Source of the DNA: DASZTU01 sp035493835
Lineage (GTDB): Bacteria; Pseudomonadota; Alphaproteobacteria; Rhizobiales; Devosiaceae
Direction: 5' to 3'
NCBI GenBank assembly: GCA_035493835.1
Contig: DATJHO010000090.1
Coordinates: 1 to 54,136, forward strand
Length of the DNA stretch: 54,136 bases
Part shown: positions 17,797-27,235 of the stretch, in pieces
How positions within the stretch are numbered: position 1 is the first letter of the stretch
How the letters are laid out: every line of letters begins with the position of its first letter
Program-made: the position numbers and the translations under genes
The notes under the pieces: model-generated
What the model was told of the DNA's origin: nothing
What the model saw: only the letters and a program-made list of their open reading frames with translations
Databases searched by the model: none

Positions 17797-18999
17797 ATGA
17801 CCATTTCGCTTGATCTTTCGACCGTCCCGATGCCCCGCTCCACCGCGCCGGGCAAGCCCTCGCTTGTCGGCCTGTCGAAGCCGGAGATCGCGGCAAGGCT
17901 CGTCGAGGCCGGGATTGCCGAGCGCGACGCGAAAATGCGGGCAACGCAGCTCTGGAACTGGATCTACGTCAACGGCGTCACCGATTTCGACGGCATGACC
18001 AATATCCAGAAGGGTGTGCGGGCGCAGCTGGGGGAAAACTTCCAGCTCGACCGGCCCGAGATCGTCTCCGAGCAGGTCTCTTCGGACGGCACGCGAAAGT
18101 GGCTCTTCCGCTATCGCGACCCGCAAAACCCGCGGCTGCCGCCGGTCGAGATCGAAACCGTCTATATCCCGGAGGAGGACCGCGGCACGCTCTGCGTCTC
18201 CTCGCAGGTCGGCTGCACCCTTACCTGTTCGTTCTGCCACACCGGCACGCAGCGCCTGGTGCGCAATCTGACGGCCGGCGAAATCCTCGGCCAGATTCTG
18301 ATGGCACGCGAACGATTGGGCGACTTCCCCGGCGGAGTGCGGCCCGACGATGGCGGGCTGGTTCCGGGCGGAGAAAGCCGCGCCATCACCAATGTGGTGA
18401 TGATGGGCATGGGCGAGCCGCTCTACAATTTCGACAACGTCAAGCAAGCGCTGCTGATCGCCTCGGACGAGGCCGGCATTTCGCTGTCAAAGCGCCGGAT
18501 TACGCTCTCGACCTCGGGCGTGGTGCCCCAGATCGAGCCAACCGGCCGTGAGATCGGGGTGATGCTGGCGATTTCGCTCCACGCGGTGCGCAACGATTTG
18601 CGCGACATGCTGGTGCCGATCAACAAAAAGTACCCGCTCGAGGAGCTGCTGGCGGCTTGCCGGAATTTTCCGGGGCTGTCCAACGCCCGCCGCATCACCT
18701 TCGAATATGTGATGCTCAAGGACATCAACGATTCCGACGCCGATGCGAAGGAACTCGTGCGCCTGCTCGCCAATATTCCGGCCAAGATCAATTTGATCCC
18801 GTTCAATCCCTGGCCGGGGACCAATTACGATTGCTCCTCCTCGGCGCGGATCGAGCGCTTTGCCGATATCGTCAACCGGGCCGGCTATGCCTCCCCCGTC
18901 CGCACGCCGCGCGGCCGCGATATTTTCGCGGCCTGCGGGCAGCTCAAATCGGAAACCGAGCGCCTGAGAAAGACCGAGCGCGACGCGCTGACCGCCTGA
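17797..18999 (+). CDS. rlmN: Dual-specificity 23S rRNA/tRNA adenine C2-methyltransferase RlmN
   Basis: Radical-SAM enzyme methylating A2503 of 23S rRNA and A37 of some tRNAs. The cluster motif CTLTCSFCHTG has C140, C144 and C147. Typical segments VMMGMGEPLYNFDNVKQAL, RITLSTSGVVPQI, SLHAVRNDLRDMLVPINKKY and the late GRDIFAACGQL with the second catalytic cysteine are all present. The start is ATG 17797 (400 residues), preceded by GGAG; an in-frame codon at 17734 would add 21 unconserved residues. Confidence 0.97.
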   Translation: MTISLDLSTVPMPRSTAPGKPSLVGLSKPEIAARLVEAGIAERDAKMRATQLWNWIYVNGVTDFDGMTNIQKGVRAQLGENFQLDRPEIVSEQVSSDGTRKWLFRYRDPQNPRLPPVEIETVYIPEEDRGTLCVSSQVGCTLTCSFCHTGTQRLVRNLTAGEILGQILMARERLGDFPGGVRPDDGGLVPGGESRAITNVVMMGMGEPLYNFDNVKQALLIASDEAGISLSKRRITLSTSGVVPQIEPTGREIGVMLAISLHAVRNDLRDMLVPINKKYPLEELLAACRNFPGLSNARRITFEYVMLKDINDSDADAKELVRLLANIPAKINLIPFNPWPGTNYDCSSSARIERFADIVNRAGYASPVRTPRGRDIFAACGQLKSETERLRKTERDALTA

Positions 19000-19024
19000 G
19001 TTCCAAGAGCCGATTGCCCGCCGC

Positions 19025-20866
19025 ATGGCGCGGCAAAACCATTCCGGGACTTTGATGCAGAAGAAGAGCCCGCCCCGCCCGGCCCCCCGCCGGCCGGGAA
19101 ATCCGGATCCGGCAGTCCCGCGCATGCTCGGGGAAGCGCTGGCCCTGCTCAGGGCAGGCCAGGCGGCCCGTGCCGGCGAGATCTGTGACGCCGTGCTGGC
19201 CATCGATCCAAAACAGCCGGATGCCCTCCACATGGGCGCCGCCATCGCCTTGCAGCAGGGGCGGCCCGAACGGGCAAGCGAGCGGCTGGAGAAGCTAACG
19301 AAGCTGCAGCCGCAAAACGGTTCTGCGTTATGCGATCTGGGCCTTGCCTATCATCTGGCGGGGCGTTTTGCAGAGGCCGAAGCGGTGCTGACGCGTTGCC
19401 TCCAGCTCCGCCGCGACTTTCCCGAGGCGTGGAATAATCTCGGCAACGCGCTGGCGGGCACTGGCCGCGACTCCGAAGCTGCCGATGCCTACCAGCGCGC
19501 CCTTGCCCTCCGGCCCGCCTTCCCCGAAGCCCACAACAATCTGGCGCTCGCGCAACTCCGGCTCGGCCTGCCGGCGCTTTCGCTCGAGGGCGCGCAGCGG
19601 GCGCTAGCGCTCCGGCCGGCAATGTTGGAGGCCCTGCAGACGCTGGCCGCGGCCCTGGATGCGCTTGGCCGCCCGGAGGAAGCCATCGCCGTCAGCCAGG
19701 AGCTGATCCGGCGCAGCCCCCGCCCCGGCGCTGCCTACTACGCTCTGGGCAGCATCCAATTGCACTACGGCCGGCTCGATGCGGCGGCGGAGAATTTCCG
19801 TAAGGCCATCGCGCTCGAACCCGGCCATGGCGAGTGGCACCGCATGCTGGCGCAGATCGTCAAGCATGACGCGCGCGACGTCGAGATCGAAACGATGGCG
19901 CGCCTCTATCAAAGCGGCGGGACGCGCCAGGCCGAGCGCATGCATCTGAGTTTCGGGCTCGGCAAGGCGCTCGACGACATTGGCGCTTACGAAGAGGCGT
20001 TCGACTACTTTCTTGAGGGCAACCGGCTGAAGCGAGCCCGGCTCTCCTACGCCTCCACCGATTCCGACCGCCTCTTTGCTGATATCAAGCAAGCGTTCAC
20101 CCCCGACCGCCTCGCCCGCAACGCCGCCGCCGGCAGCCCGGACAAAACCCCGGTCTTCGTGCTCGGCATGCCGCGTTCGGGCACCAGCCTCGTGGAGCAG
20201 GTGATCGCCAGCCATCCGGCGGTGCGCGGCGGCGGCGAGTTCACTTTGCTCAACCGACTCGTCGGCTCGCTCGGCCAGGGCGAGGGGCGGTTCCGCTTCG
20301 ATGACCTGCTCGACCGGGTGGGCGATTCCCAGCTGACCGAACTCGGGCAGAGCTATGTCGCCCAGTTGCGGGCGCTTTCGTCCGATGCGCGCTTCATCAC
20401 CGACAAGACGCCAGGCAATTTCCTGCTCATCGGCATGATCAAGCTGCTGCTGCCCAACGCCACCGTCATCCACTGCCGGCGCGACGCGGTCGACACCAGC
20501 CTCTCCATCTTCAAGACCTATTTTGCCGCCGAAGGCCTGCGCTACGCCTATGACCTCGCCGAGATCGGCCACTATCACGCGCTCTATCGCGACCTGATGG
20601 CCCACTGGCATCAGGCGCTCCCCGGCTTCGTCCACGATGTGAGCTACGAGGCGCTGGTCGGCGATTTCGACACCGAAGCACGGGCGCTGCTGGCGCATTG
20701 CGGCCTGGATTGGCGCGACGAGGTAAAAGAGTTCTTCAACACCCGCCGCTCGGTGCAAACGGCCAGCTCCGCGCAAGTCCGGCGGCCGATCTACAACAGC
20801 TCCATCGGCCTTGCCGCGCGTTATGGGGATCGGGTGGCGCCGCTATTGCGGGCGCTGAACAAGTAA
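19025..20866 (+). CDS. TPR-repeat sulfotransferase family protein
   Basis: 613 residues in two halves. The first (about 30-290) is a run of tetratricopeptide repeats, e.g. NGSALCDLGLAYHLAGRFAEA and PEAWNNLGNALAGTGRDSEA-type units. The second has the PAPS-binding loop FVLGMPRSGTSLVEQV near residue 377 and the later TKTPGNF-like segment ITDKTPGNFLLIGMI with RRDAVDTSLSIF, the 3'-phosphate-binding part. It resembles bacterial proteins with the tyrosylprotein-sulfotransferase fold. The acceptor is unknown: cell-surface sugars or proteins are possible. Start ATG 19025; ATG 19055 is an alternative. Confidence 0.88.
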   Translation: MARQNHSGTLMQKKSPPRPAPRRPGNPDPAVPRMLGEALALLRAGQAARAGEICDAVLAIDPKQPDALHMGAAIALQQGRPERASERLEKLTKLQPQNGSALCDLGLAYHLAGRFAEAEAVLTRCLQLRRDFPEAWNNLGNALAGTGRDSEAADAYQRALALRPAFPEAHNNLALAQLRLGLPALSLEGAQRALALRPAMLEALQTLAAALDALGRPEEAIAVSQELIRRSPRPGAAYYALGSIQLHYGRLDAAAENFRKAIALEPGHGEWHRMLAQIVKHDARDVEIETMARLYQSGGTRQAERMHLSFGLGKALDDIGAYEEAFDYFLEGNRLKRARLSYASTDSDRLFADIKQAFTPDRLARNAAAGSPDKTPVFVLGMPRSGTSLVEQVIASHPAVRGGGEFTLLNRLVGSLGQGEGRFRFDDLLDRVGDSQLTELGQSYVAQLRALSSDARFITDKTPGNFLLIGMIKLLLPNATVIHCRRDAVDTSLSIFKTYFAAEGLRYAYDLAEIGHYHALYRDLMAHWHQALPGFVHDVSYEALVGDFDTEARALLAHCGLDWRDEVKEFFNTRRSVQTASSAQVRRPIYNSSIGLAARYGDRVAPLLRALNK

Positions 20867-20882
20867 CGCAGTCTTATCACTC

Positions 20883-21010
20883 GGCTACCCCTCACCCCGA
20901 CCCTCTCCCCAGAGGGGCGAGGGGACGATGGAACCGCGAGGGCGCGGTGTGAAGAAACCCTCGCCCCTCTGGGGAGAGGGTGGCCGGCAGGCCGGTGAGG
21001 GGTCGCCCAG
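20883..21010. repeat. F1 palindromic element, copy 2 (inverted)
   Basis: Between the convergent sulfotransferase and rlmJ genes. Bounded by GGCTACCCCTCACCCC and GGTGAGGGGTCGCC. The reverse complement aligns with copies at 13.7 and 52.1 kb over about 100 bases. The right end also carries GGCCGGCAGGCCGG, the same core as the solo hairpin at 5819-5852. Confidence 0.85.
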
Positions 21011-21013
21011 CGC

Positions 21014-21865
21014 TCAGTCCTCCCCCCGGATCCACTCCACCCGCCATCCGCCGCGACCATCATCGGCGAGAATTTTGGCCAATTCCGGCAGCAGCAGCTT
21101 GAGTTCGCCTTCGAGCGTGAAGGGCGGGTTGACCAGGATCATGCCGGTGCCGAACAGCCGCGACGGATGGGCCGGGGCGCGGACCATCAGTTCGACGCGC
21201 AGCATCTTGGGAATGCCGGTTTCGGCGAGCCCGCCGATAAAGGCGTCGCGTTCCTTCTGGTCCTTCAGCGGGTACCACAGGGCATAGAGGCCGGTAGCAA
21301 ACCGCTTGTGCGCCTTCACCAGCCCCTCGATCAGCCGCTCGAATTCGCCCTCCTGCTCGAAGGGCGGATCGACCAGCACGAGGCCCCGCTTTTCCTTGGG
21401 CGGCAATTGCGACCCGAGCGCCAGCCAGCCGTCGAGCTCGATCACCCGCGTCTGGATGTCGCCGGCGAACAGGGAGCCCAGCGTTTCGGCGTCCTCCGGA
21501 TGGAGCTCCATGGCGAACAGCCGGTCCTGCTCGCGCAGCAATTTGCGTACCAGCAGCGGCGAGCCGGGATAGGCAACGAGTTCGCCCTCCGGGTTTTCGC
21601 CCCGAACCACGTCGACATAGGGTTTTGCCAGCGCCGCCGCCGCGGGCGGCAAAGATGCATCAATCAGCCGCTGGATCCCATCCACCCATTCCGGCGAACG
21701 CCGCGCCTCCTCGCTCGTCAGATCATAGCGGCCGATGCCGGCATGGGTATCGATGACGCGGAAGGCAGCCGGCTTGAGTTTCAGATATTCGACCAGCCGG
21801 GCAAGGATCAGGTGTTTCACCACATCCACGAAGCCGCCCGCATGGAAGGCGTGGCGATAGTTCAT
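21014..21865 (-). CDS. rlmJ: 23S rRNA adenine(2030)-N6-methyltransferase RlmJ
   Basis: Methylates A2030 of 23S rRNA. The protein begins MNYRHAFHAGGFVDVVKH, the family's hallmark, continues with RVIDTHAGIGRYDL (SAM-binding motif I) and has the catalytic DPPFEQEGEF (motif IV, DPPY/F type). Its 283 residues are normal. The stop codon abuts an F1 repeat. It is followed upstream by the LysE gene on the same strand (31 bases), so the two may be cotranscribed. Confidence 0.95.
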   Translation of the reverse strand: MNYRHAFHAGGFVDVVKHLILARLVEYLKLKPAAFRVIDTHAGIGRYDLTSEEARRSPEWVDGIQRLIDASLPPAAAALAKPYVDVVRGENPEGELVAYPGSPLLVRKLLREQDRLFAMELHPEDAETLGSLFAGDIQTRVIELDGWLALGSQLPPKEKRGLVLVDPPFEQEGEFERLIEGLVKAHKRFATGLYALWYPLKDQKERDAFIGGLAETGIPKMLRVELMVRAPAHPSRLFGTGMILVNPPFTLEGELKLLLPELAKILADDGRGGWRVEWIRGED

Positions 21866-21896
21866 AGGCGCCGCGTCTCCGGGTCGTGCCGCATCC

Positions 21897-22544
21897 TCAA
21901 TGCCTCGCCTGCGCCGTCAGGATAACGCCGGCAAAAGTGGTGAAGACGCCTGCAAAGCCCCAGTTGAGGCCCTTCTGTACCCAGCGGCTCTGGGTGAGCA
22001 GCCGGGTGATGTGGGCCGCGCCGAGCACGGTCAGGAACGCAAACGGGATCGAGACCACGATGAATTCGAAGCCGAGGAAGAACAGTTTTCCCGGCGCATG
22101 CGCGTCCCCACGATCGACGAATTGCGGCAGGAAGGTCACGAAAAACAGCACCACCTTGGGATTCAGGAGGTTGATGCCGATGCCGGTTAGATAACTCTCC
22201 TTGACGCTCGGCACCCGCTTGGCCTTGTCGGCGAGCCTGAGGCCCCCACCGTGAACGATCGCCTGATAGGCGAGCCAGAGCAGATAGACTGCGCCCGCGA
22301 TCTTCAGCCCCATGAACAGAGGCGGTGCGGCGATGATCAGCACCGAGATCCCCAGGGCCACGAGCGTCGTGTGCACCGCAATGCCGGTCATGGCGCCGGC
22401 AGCGGTCGCAAGCCCATGGGCCCGGCCGTAATTGATGGCGCGCGAAAGCTGCAGCGCCATGTCGGGGCCGGGAGTGATGGCGAGCACCACCGAAGCAACG
22501 GCGAATGCCAGAATGACGGGCAAATCGGGGACGAATGGGGGCAT
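21897..22544 (-). CDS. LysE/RhtB family amino-acid exporter
   Basis: 215-residue inner-membrane exporter with about six helices. The family signature is intact: AITPGPDMALQLSRAINYGRAHGL near residues 22-45, then LLWLAYQAI and LNPKVVLFFVTFLPQFV. Substrates of relatives are homoserine, threonine, lysine or arginine; the one here cannot be told. Divergent from argG across 148 bases that hold a perfect AATTGTT/AACAATT dyad 14 bases from its start codon. Upstream of and probably cotranscribed with rlmJ. Confidence 0.92.
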   Translation of the reverse strand: MPPFVPDLPVILAFAVASVVLAITPGPDMALQLSRAINYGRAHGLATAAGAMTGIAVHTTLVALGISVLIIAAPPLFMGLKIAGAVYLLWLAYQAIVHGGGLRLADKAKRVPSVKESYLTGIGINLLNPKVVLFFVTFLPQFVDRGDAHAPGKLFFLGFEFIVVSIPFAFLTVLGAAHITRLLTQSRWVQKGLNWGFAGVFTTFAGVILTAQARH

Positions 22545-22558
22545 CGTACGCGTGTCAG

Positions 22559-22578
22559 AATTGTTACGGCCAACAATT
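22559..22578. promoter_or_regulatory. Palindromic operator candidate between LysE gene and argG
   Basis: AATTGTT-ACGGCC-AACAATT: perfect 7-bp arms with a 6-base spacer, strikingly AT-rich for this genome. It lies 14 bases before the exporter start codon and 115 before argG. The shape suits a MarR-, LysR- or Lrp-type dimer; the regulator is not identified. Confidence 0.5.
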
Positions 22579-22692
22579 GCACGCGCGGGCTGGCTTGAAT
22601 AGGGTGCGTGCGGGTTGTAGGGGGTGCAGCGAAATCAACCGCGCCTGCGGTTAGACAGGCTTCTCCAGGGCCGCCCGCATGGGCGAGATAAA

Positions 22693-23910
22693 ATGGCAAA
22701 AGACATCAAGAAGGTCGTGCTCGCTTATTCGGGCGGGCTCGATACCTCGATCATCCTCAAGTGGCTGCAGAACGCCTATAATTGCGAGGTGGTGACATTC
22801 ACCGCCGACCTCGGCCAGGGCGAGGAACTCGAACCGGCGCGGCAAAAGGCCGAGCTGCTGGGGATCAAGGAGATCCACATCGAGGATCTCCGCGAAGAAT
22901 TCGTGCGCGACTTCGTCTTCCCGATGTTCCGCGCCAACACCGTCTATGAGGGCCAGTACCTGCTCGGCACCTCGATCGCACGGCCGCTGATCGCCAAGCG
23001 CCTGGTCGAGATCGCCGAGGCCACCGGCGCCGATGCCGTCGCCCATGGCGCGACCGGCAAGGGCAATGACCAGGTCCGCTTCGAGCTGACCGCCTATGCG
23101 CTCAACCCCTCGATCCGGGTGATTGCGCCGTGGCGCGAGTGGGACCTTCATTCCCGCACCAGCCTCCTCGCTTATGCCGAAGAGAACCAGATCCCGATCG
23201 CCAAGGACAAGCGCGGCGAGGCCCCGTTTTCGGTCGATGCCAACCTCCTCCACACCTCGTCCGAGGGCAAGGTGCTGGAAGATCCCGGCGAGGTCGCGCC
23301 CGATTACGTCTATCAGCGCACCGTCGATCCGGAGAAGGCGCCGGACACTGCCGAGATCATCACCATCGGCTTCGAAAAAGGCGACGCGGTTTCGGTCAAC
23401 GGCAAGCGGCTGTCGCCGGCGACCCTGCTGACGACGCTCAACGAGTTCGGCGGCAAGCACGGCGTGGGCCGGCTCGATCTGGTGGAAAACCGCTTCGTCG
23501 GCATGAAGAGCCGCGGCGTCTACGAGACCCCGGGCGGCACGATCCTGCTCGCCGCCCATCGCGGCATCGAATCCATCACGCTCGATCGCGGCGCGGCGCA
23601 TCTCAAGGACGAGATCATGCCGAAATATGCCGAGCTGATCTATAACGGCTTCTGGTACTCGCCCGAGCGCGAGATGCTGCAGGCGCTGATCGACAAGAGC
23701 CAGGCCTATGTGACCGGCGAAGTGACGGTAAAGCTCTACAAGGGCAATGCCCAGGTCATCGCCCGCACCTCGCCCCATTCGCTCTATTCGATGGACCTCG
23801 TCACCTTCGAGGAAGGCACCGGCAGCTACGACCACCACGACGCCGAAGGCTTCATCAAGCTCACCGGCTTGCGGCTGAAGACATACGCGGCGCGCAACCG
23901 GCGGAAGTAG
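22693..23910 (+). CDS. argG: Argininosuccinate synthase
   Basis: Joins citrulline and aspartate with ATP in arginine synthesis. 405 residues of the short bacterial type. The ATP-binding P-loop AYSGGLDTS is at residues 10-18, followed by ATGKGNDQVRFE and the C-terminal AEGFIKLTGLRLK. ATG 22693 gives the standard start MAKDIKKVVLAYSGG; an upstream in-frame codon at 22624 would add unconserved residues. Divergent from the LysE-type exporter; monocistronic. Confidence 0.98.
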   Translation: MAKDIKKVVLAYSGGLDTSIILKWLQNAYNCEVVTFTADLGQGEELEPARQKAELLGIKEIHIEDLREEFVRDFVFPMFRANTVYEGQYLLGTSIARPLIAKRLVEIAEATGADAVAHGATGKGNDQVRFELTAYALNPSIRVIAPWREWDLHSRTSLLAYAEENQIPIAKDKRGEAPFSVDANLLHTSSEGKVLEDPGEVAPDYVYQRTVDPEKAPDTAEIITIGFEKGDAVSVNGKRLSPATLLTTLNEFGGKHGVGRLDLVENRFVGMKSRGVYETPGGTILLAAHRGIESITLDRGAAHLKDEIMPKYAELIYNGFWYSPEREMLQALIDKSQAYVTGEVTVKLYKGNAQVIARTSPHSLYSMDLVTFEEGTGSYDHHDAEGFIKLTGLRLKTYAARNRRK

Positions 23911-24049
23911 TTTTGGCAGGGGGCCGTGGCCAAAGCGCCACTCCCCCAGCCCCGCAAACCCTAGAGCATGATCCGGTTGAGTTGACGCAGGTCCGAGAGC
24001 TTGGCGAGGTGCCAGCAGTGCGGCGTCGGCTTTAGGTCCCTCCCTCCCC

Positions 24050-24160
24050 GCATCGTCATCCCCGGGCTTGACCCGGGGACCCATGCTGCCGTTCCAATAG
24101 CGTGGGCGGACTTGGCGAGGCATCATGGGTGGCCGGGTCAAGCCCGGCCATGACGAGCGA
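24050..24160. repeat. F2 inverted-repeat element, copy 2
   Basis: Left arm CGTCATCCCCGGGCTTGACC, right arm GGGTCAAGCCCGGCCATGACG region; opposite orientation to the copy at 14.06 kb. It fills the gap between argG and the convergent SDR gene; the rest of that 285-base gap shows no gene. Confidence 0.85.
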
Positions 24161-24195
24161 GCACGGTGAATGTTTCAATTCAACGGGATCGCACT

Positions 24196-25047
24196 CTATA
24201 GATCTTCCGGCAGCCCCTTCTTCATGAAGGTGGCAAACTCGTCCTTGAAGTCCTTGTGCCAGCGCGAGAGCGCCGGGCGGTTGAGGATGATGTCCAGGGC
24301 ATTCCAGAGGATGCGCTTGCTGTCGATCTCGCGCGTCGTCTCCTCGTCCGGACAGAGGATGAAGAACTCGTCCTTGCCGATCGCCGCCACCATGAAATCG
24401 ATGACCTGCTCGGGCAGCCAGGCGCCCGGCCGATGCTCGGCATCGCCCGTCGTGGTCCAGCCCGGAATCAACAGGTGCGCCGAGATGTTCGCGCCCGGCC
24501 GATCACGCAGATCGCGCGCCAGATTCTGCGAATAGGCGTTCACCGCCGCCTTGCTGGTGTTGTAGGCGGGGTTGCCCGGCGGGTTGGTCAGCCCCTGCTT
24601 GGAGCCGGTGTTGACGATCTGCGCCGTCCGGCCGGCGGCCAGCATGCCGGGGAGGAACGCCTGGACGCCGTTGACGACGCCGAGCACGTTCACGGCGAAC
24701 AGCCGCTGCCAGTTCTCGTTGGGATCGAGAATGCCGCCGGGGCCGCCGGAAACGAAGGTGGCGGCGTTGTTCATCAGCAGCGTCGGGCTGCCGAAGCGCG
24801 CCTCGACTACCCCCGCCAGCGCCGTCATCGCGTTGAAATCGGCGACATCAATGACCTCGGCAATGACACGGTCGCCGCCGATCGCCTGCCCGATCTCGGC
24901 GCGCAACACCGCCAGCTTTTGAGGGTTCACATCGACAAAGGCGACCTTCATGCCGGCGGCCGCGGCGCGACGAACCGCAGCACGTCCGATGCCGCTCGCG
25001 CCACCTGTGATTACGGCTACGCCGTCTGCAACGAAGGGTTGGGGCAT
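24196..25047 (-). CDS. Classical SDR-family oxidoreductase
   Basis: 283-residue NAD(P)-dependent dehydrogenase. Rossmann motif TGGASGIG near residues 14-21, NNAAT near the middle, and the catalytic YNTSKAA (Tyr-xxx-Lys). An aspartate at the end of beta-2 (VAFVDVN) favours NAD(H) over NADPH. The C-terminal part with WLPEQVIDFMVAAIGKDEFFI is that of SDRs acting on small alcohols or ketones; the substrate is not known. Monocistronic, divergent from typA. Confidence 0.88.
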   Translation of the reverse strand: MPQPFVADGVAVITGGASGIGRAAVRRAAAAGMKVAFVDVNPQKLAVLRAEIGQAIGGDRVIAEVIDVADFNAMTALAGVVEARFGSPTLLMNNAATFVSGGPGGILDPNENWQRLFAVNVLGVVNGVQAFLPGMLAAGRTAQIVNTGSKQGLTNPPGNPAYNTSKAAVNAYSQNLARDLRDRPGANISAHLLIPGWTTTGDAEHRPGAWLPEQVIDFMVAAIGKDEFFILCPDEETTREIDSKRILWNALDIILNRPALSRWHKDFKDEFATFMKKGLPEDL

Positions 25048-25236
25048 TTTTTGCTCCTTTGCTAGATTGAGTGGCGCACACTAACCACAGGCTTGGCGCA
25101 AAAGCACTCTCACGACATGGCGATGACGATTCCGGCAGGTTCGCAATACAGCTGTGCGGTAAAGCAGCTTGAGTTTTCCGGGCTGCTCCACTATGTGCAG
25201 GCGCGACAGCTTCCCATTCAGAAATGGCCTTTACCT

Positions 25237-27048
25237 ATGGCGTTGCGCAACATCGCGATCATTGCCCACGTTGACCATGGCAAAACCACGCTCATCGACG
25301 TGCTGCTGAAGCAGTCGGGTTCGTTCCGCGAGAACCAGCGTGTCGAAGAACGCGCCATGGATTCGAACGACCTCGAGCGTGAGCGCGGCATTACCATTCT
25401 CGCCAAGGTGACGTCGCTGGTCTGGAAAGACACACGCATCAACATCGTGGATACGCCCGGCCACGCCGATTTCGGCGGCGAGGTGGAGCGCATCCTCTCC
25501 ATGGTCGACGGCGTGGTGATCCTTGTTGACGCCGCCGAAGGTCCGATGCCGCAGACCAAGTTCGTGCTCGGCAAGGCCTTGGCACAGGGGCTCCGCCCGA
25601 TCGTTGCCATCAACAAGATCGACCGCCCGGACGAGCGGCACCTCGAGGTGCTGGAAGAAATTTTTGACCTGTTCATCGCGCTCGAGGCGACGCCCGAGCA
25701 GCTGGATTTCCCGGTGCTCTACGGCGCGGCAAAACTCGGCTGGATGAGCGCCGAGCCCTCGGGCCCCAAGGAAAGCCTCGCGCCGCTGCTCGATAAGGTC
25801 ATCGAATACGTGCCGGCGCCGAAGGTCGAAGAAGGCCCGTTCCGCATGCTGGTGACAACCATCGAACGCAACGCGTTCCTCGGCCGTATCCTCACCGGCC
25901 GCATCTTTTCCGGCTCGGTCAAGGCGGGCGACGCCATTCACTCGCTCGGCCGTGACGGCAAGGAAGTCGAGAAGGGCCGTGTCTCAAAAGTGCTCGCCTT
26001 CCGCGGCCTCGAGCGCACCCCCGTCGACGTGGCCGAGGCCGGCGACATCGTCGCCATCGCCGGGCTCGAGACCTCGACCGTCGCCGACACGCTGACCATC
26101 CCCTCGGTCAACGAGCCGCTGCCGTCGCTGCCGATCGATCCGCCGACACTGTCCGTCACCTTCCGCATCAATGACGGCCCGCTGGCCGGCCGCGAGGGCG
26201 ACAAGGTGCAGAGCCGCGTCATCCGCGAGCGGCTGCTGCGCGAGGCCGAAGGCAACGTTGCGATCAAGATTACCGAAGGCGTCGACAACGATTCCTTCGA
26301 GGTGGCCGGCCGCGGCGAATTGCAGTTGGCCGTGCTGATCGAAAACATGCGCCGCGAAGGTTTTGAGCTCACCATCGGCCGGCCGCGCGTCGTGCTGAAG
26401 GAGGAGGACGGCCAAAAGCTCGAGCCGATCGAAGAAGTCATCATCGACGTCGACGACGAGCATTCGGGCGTCGTGGTGCAAAAGCTCACCGAGCGCAAGG
26501 GCGACCTCGTTGATCTGCGTCCCTCGGGCGTTGGCCGCACGCGCCTGCGCTTCCACGTGCCGACCCGCTCGCTGATCGGCTACCAGCCGGAACTCTTGTC
26601 CGATACCCGCGGCACAGCGATCTTCAACCGCCTGTTCCACGAGTACCAGCCCTACAAGGGCGCCCTGCCCGGCCGCCGCACCGGCGTGCTGATCTCCAAC
26701 GGCACCGGCACCTCGGTGGCGTTCGCGCTGTGGAACCTCGAAGACCGCGGCCCGATCATGATCGATGCCGGCGTCGACATCTACGAAGGCATGATCGTCG
26801 GCGAGCATGTCCGCGAGAACGATCTCGAGGTCAACGCGCTCAAGGGCAAGCAGCTGACCAACATCCGCACCACGTCCAAGGACGAAGCGGTGCGGCTGAC
26901 GACGCCGAAGAAGCTGACCCTCGAACAGTCGCTGGGCTACATCGCCGACGACGAGTACGTGGAAGTGACGCCGAAATCGATCCGGCTCCGGAAGATCTGG
27001 CTCGACCCCAACGAGCGCAAGCGCCAGTACCGCGCCAAGTCCAGCTGA
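25237..27048 (+). CDS. typA: Ribosome-associated GTPase TypA/BipA
   Basis: Translational GTPase needed for ribosome assembly and growth under cold or stress. G1 is AHVDHGKTTL (residues 10-19), switch region RERGITILAK, G3 DTPGHADFGGEVER and G4 NKIDR; EF-G-like domains and the BipA-specific C-terminus follow to 603 residues. ATG 25237 begins MALRNIAIIAHVDHGK as in relatives; an in-frame codon at 25093 would add 48 unconserved residues. A strong terminator follows. Confidence 0.97.
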   Translation: MALRNIAIIAHVDHGKTTLIDVLLKQSGSFRENQRVEERAMDSNDLERERGITILAKVTSLVWKDTRINIVDTPGHADFGGEVERILSMVDGVVILVDAAEGPMPQTKFVLGKALAQGLRPIVAINKIDRPDERHLEVLEEIFDLFIALEATPEQLDFPVLYGAAKLGWMSAEPSGPKESLAPLLDKVIEYVPAPKVEEGPFRMLVTTIERNAFLGRILTGRIFSGSVKAGDAIHSLGRDGKEVEKGRVSKVLAFRGLERTPVDVAEAGDIVAIAGLETSTVADTLTIPSVNEPLPSLPIDPPTLSVTFRINDGPLAGREGDKVQSRVIRERLLREAEGNVAIKITEGVDNDSFEVAGRGELQLAVLIENMRREGFELTIGRPRVVLKEEDGQKLEPIEEVIIDVDDEHSGVVVQKLTERKGDLVDLRPSGVGRTRLRFHVPTRSLIGYQPELLSDTRGTAIFNRLFHEYQPYKGALPGRRTGVLISNGTGTSVAFALWNLEDRGPIMIDAGVDIYEGMIVGEHVRENDLEVNALKGKQLTNIRTTSKDEAVRLTTPKKLTLEQSLGYIADDEYVEVTPKSIRLRKIWLDPNERKRQYRAKSS

Positions 27049-27068
27049 GGCCCGTCAGCCTCATTCGA

Positions 27069-27100
27069 CCCGATCGCCACCGGCGATCGGGCTTCTTCTT
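27069..27100 (+). terminator. Rho-independent terminator of typA
   Basis: Perfect 10-bp stem CCCGATCGCC / GGCGATCGGG with loop ACC, followed by CTTCTTCTT, 20 bases past the typA stop. Confidence 0.88.
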
Positions 27101-27235
27101 GCTATCGGCGCCAGCCGCAAGGCGATGGTCATCGCCATGCCGGAGGCGTCATGGCACTGCAAATCGCATGGGCCTCACCGACGCCCCGCCCTCGATCCCG
27201 GGCGGCCGCAAATGCGTATTCGCGCTTGAAGACAG

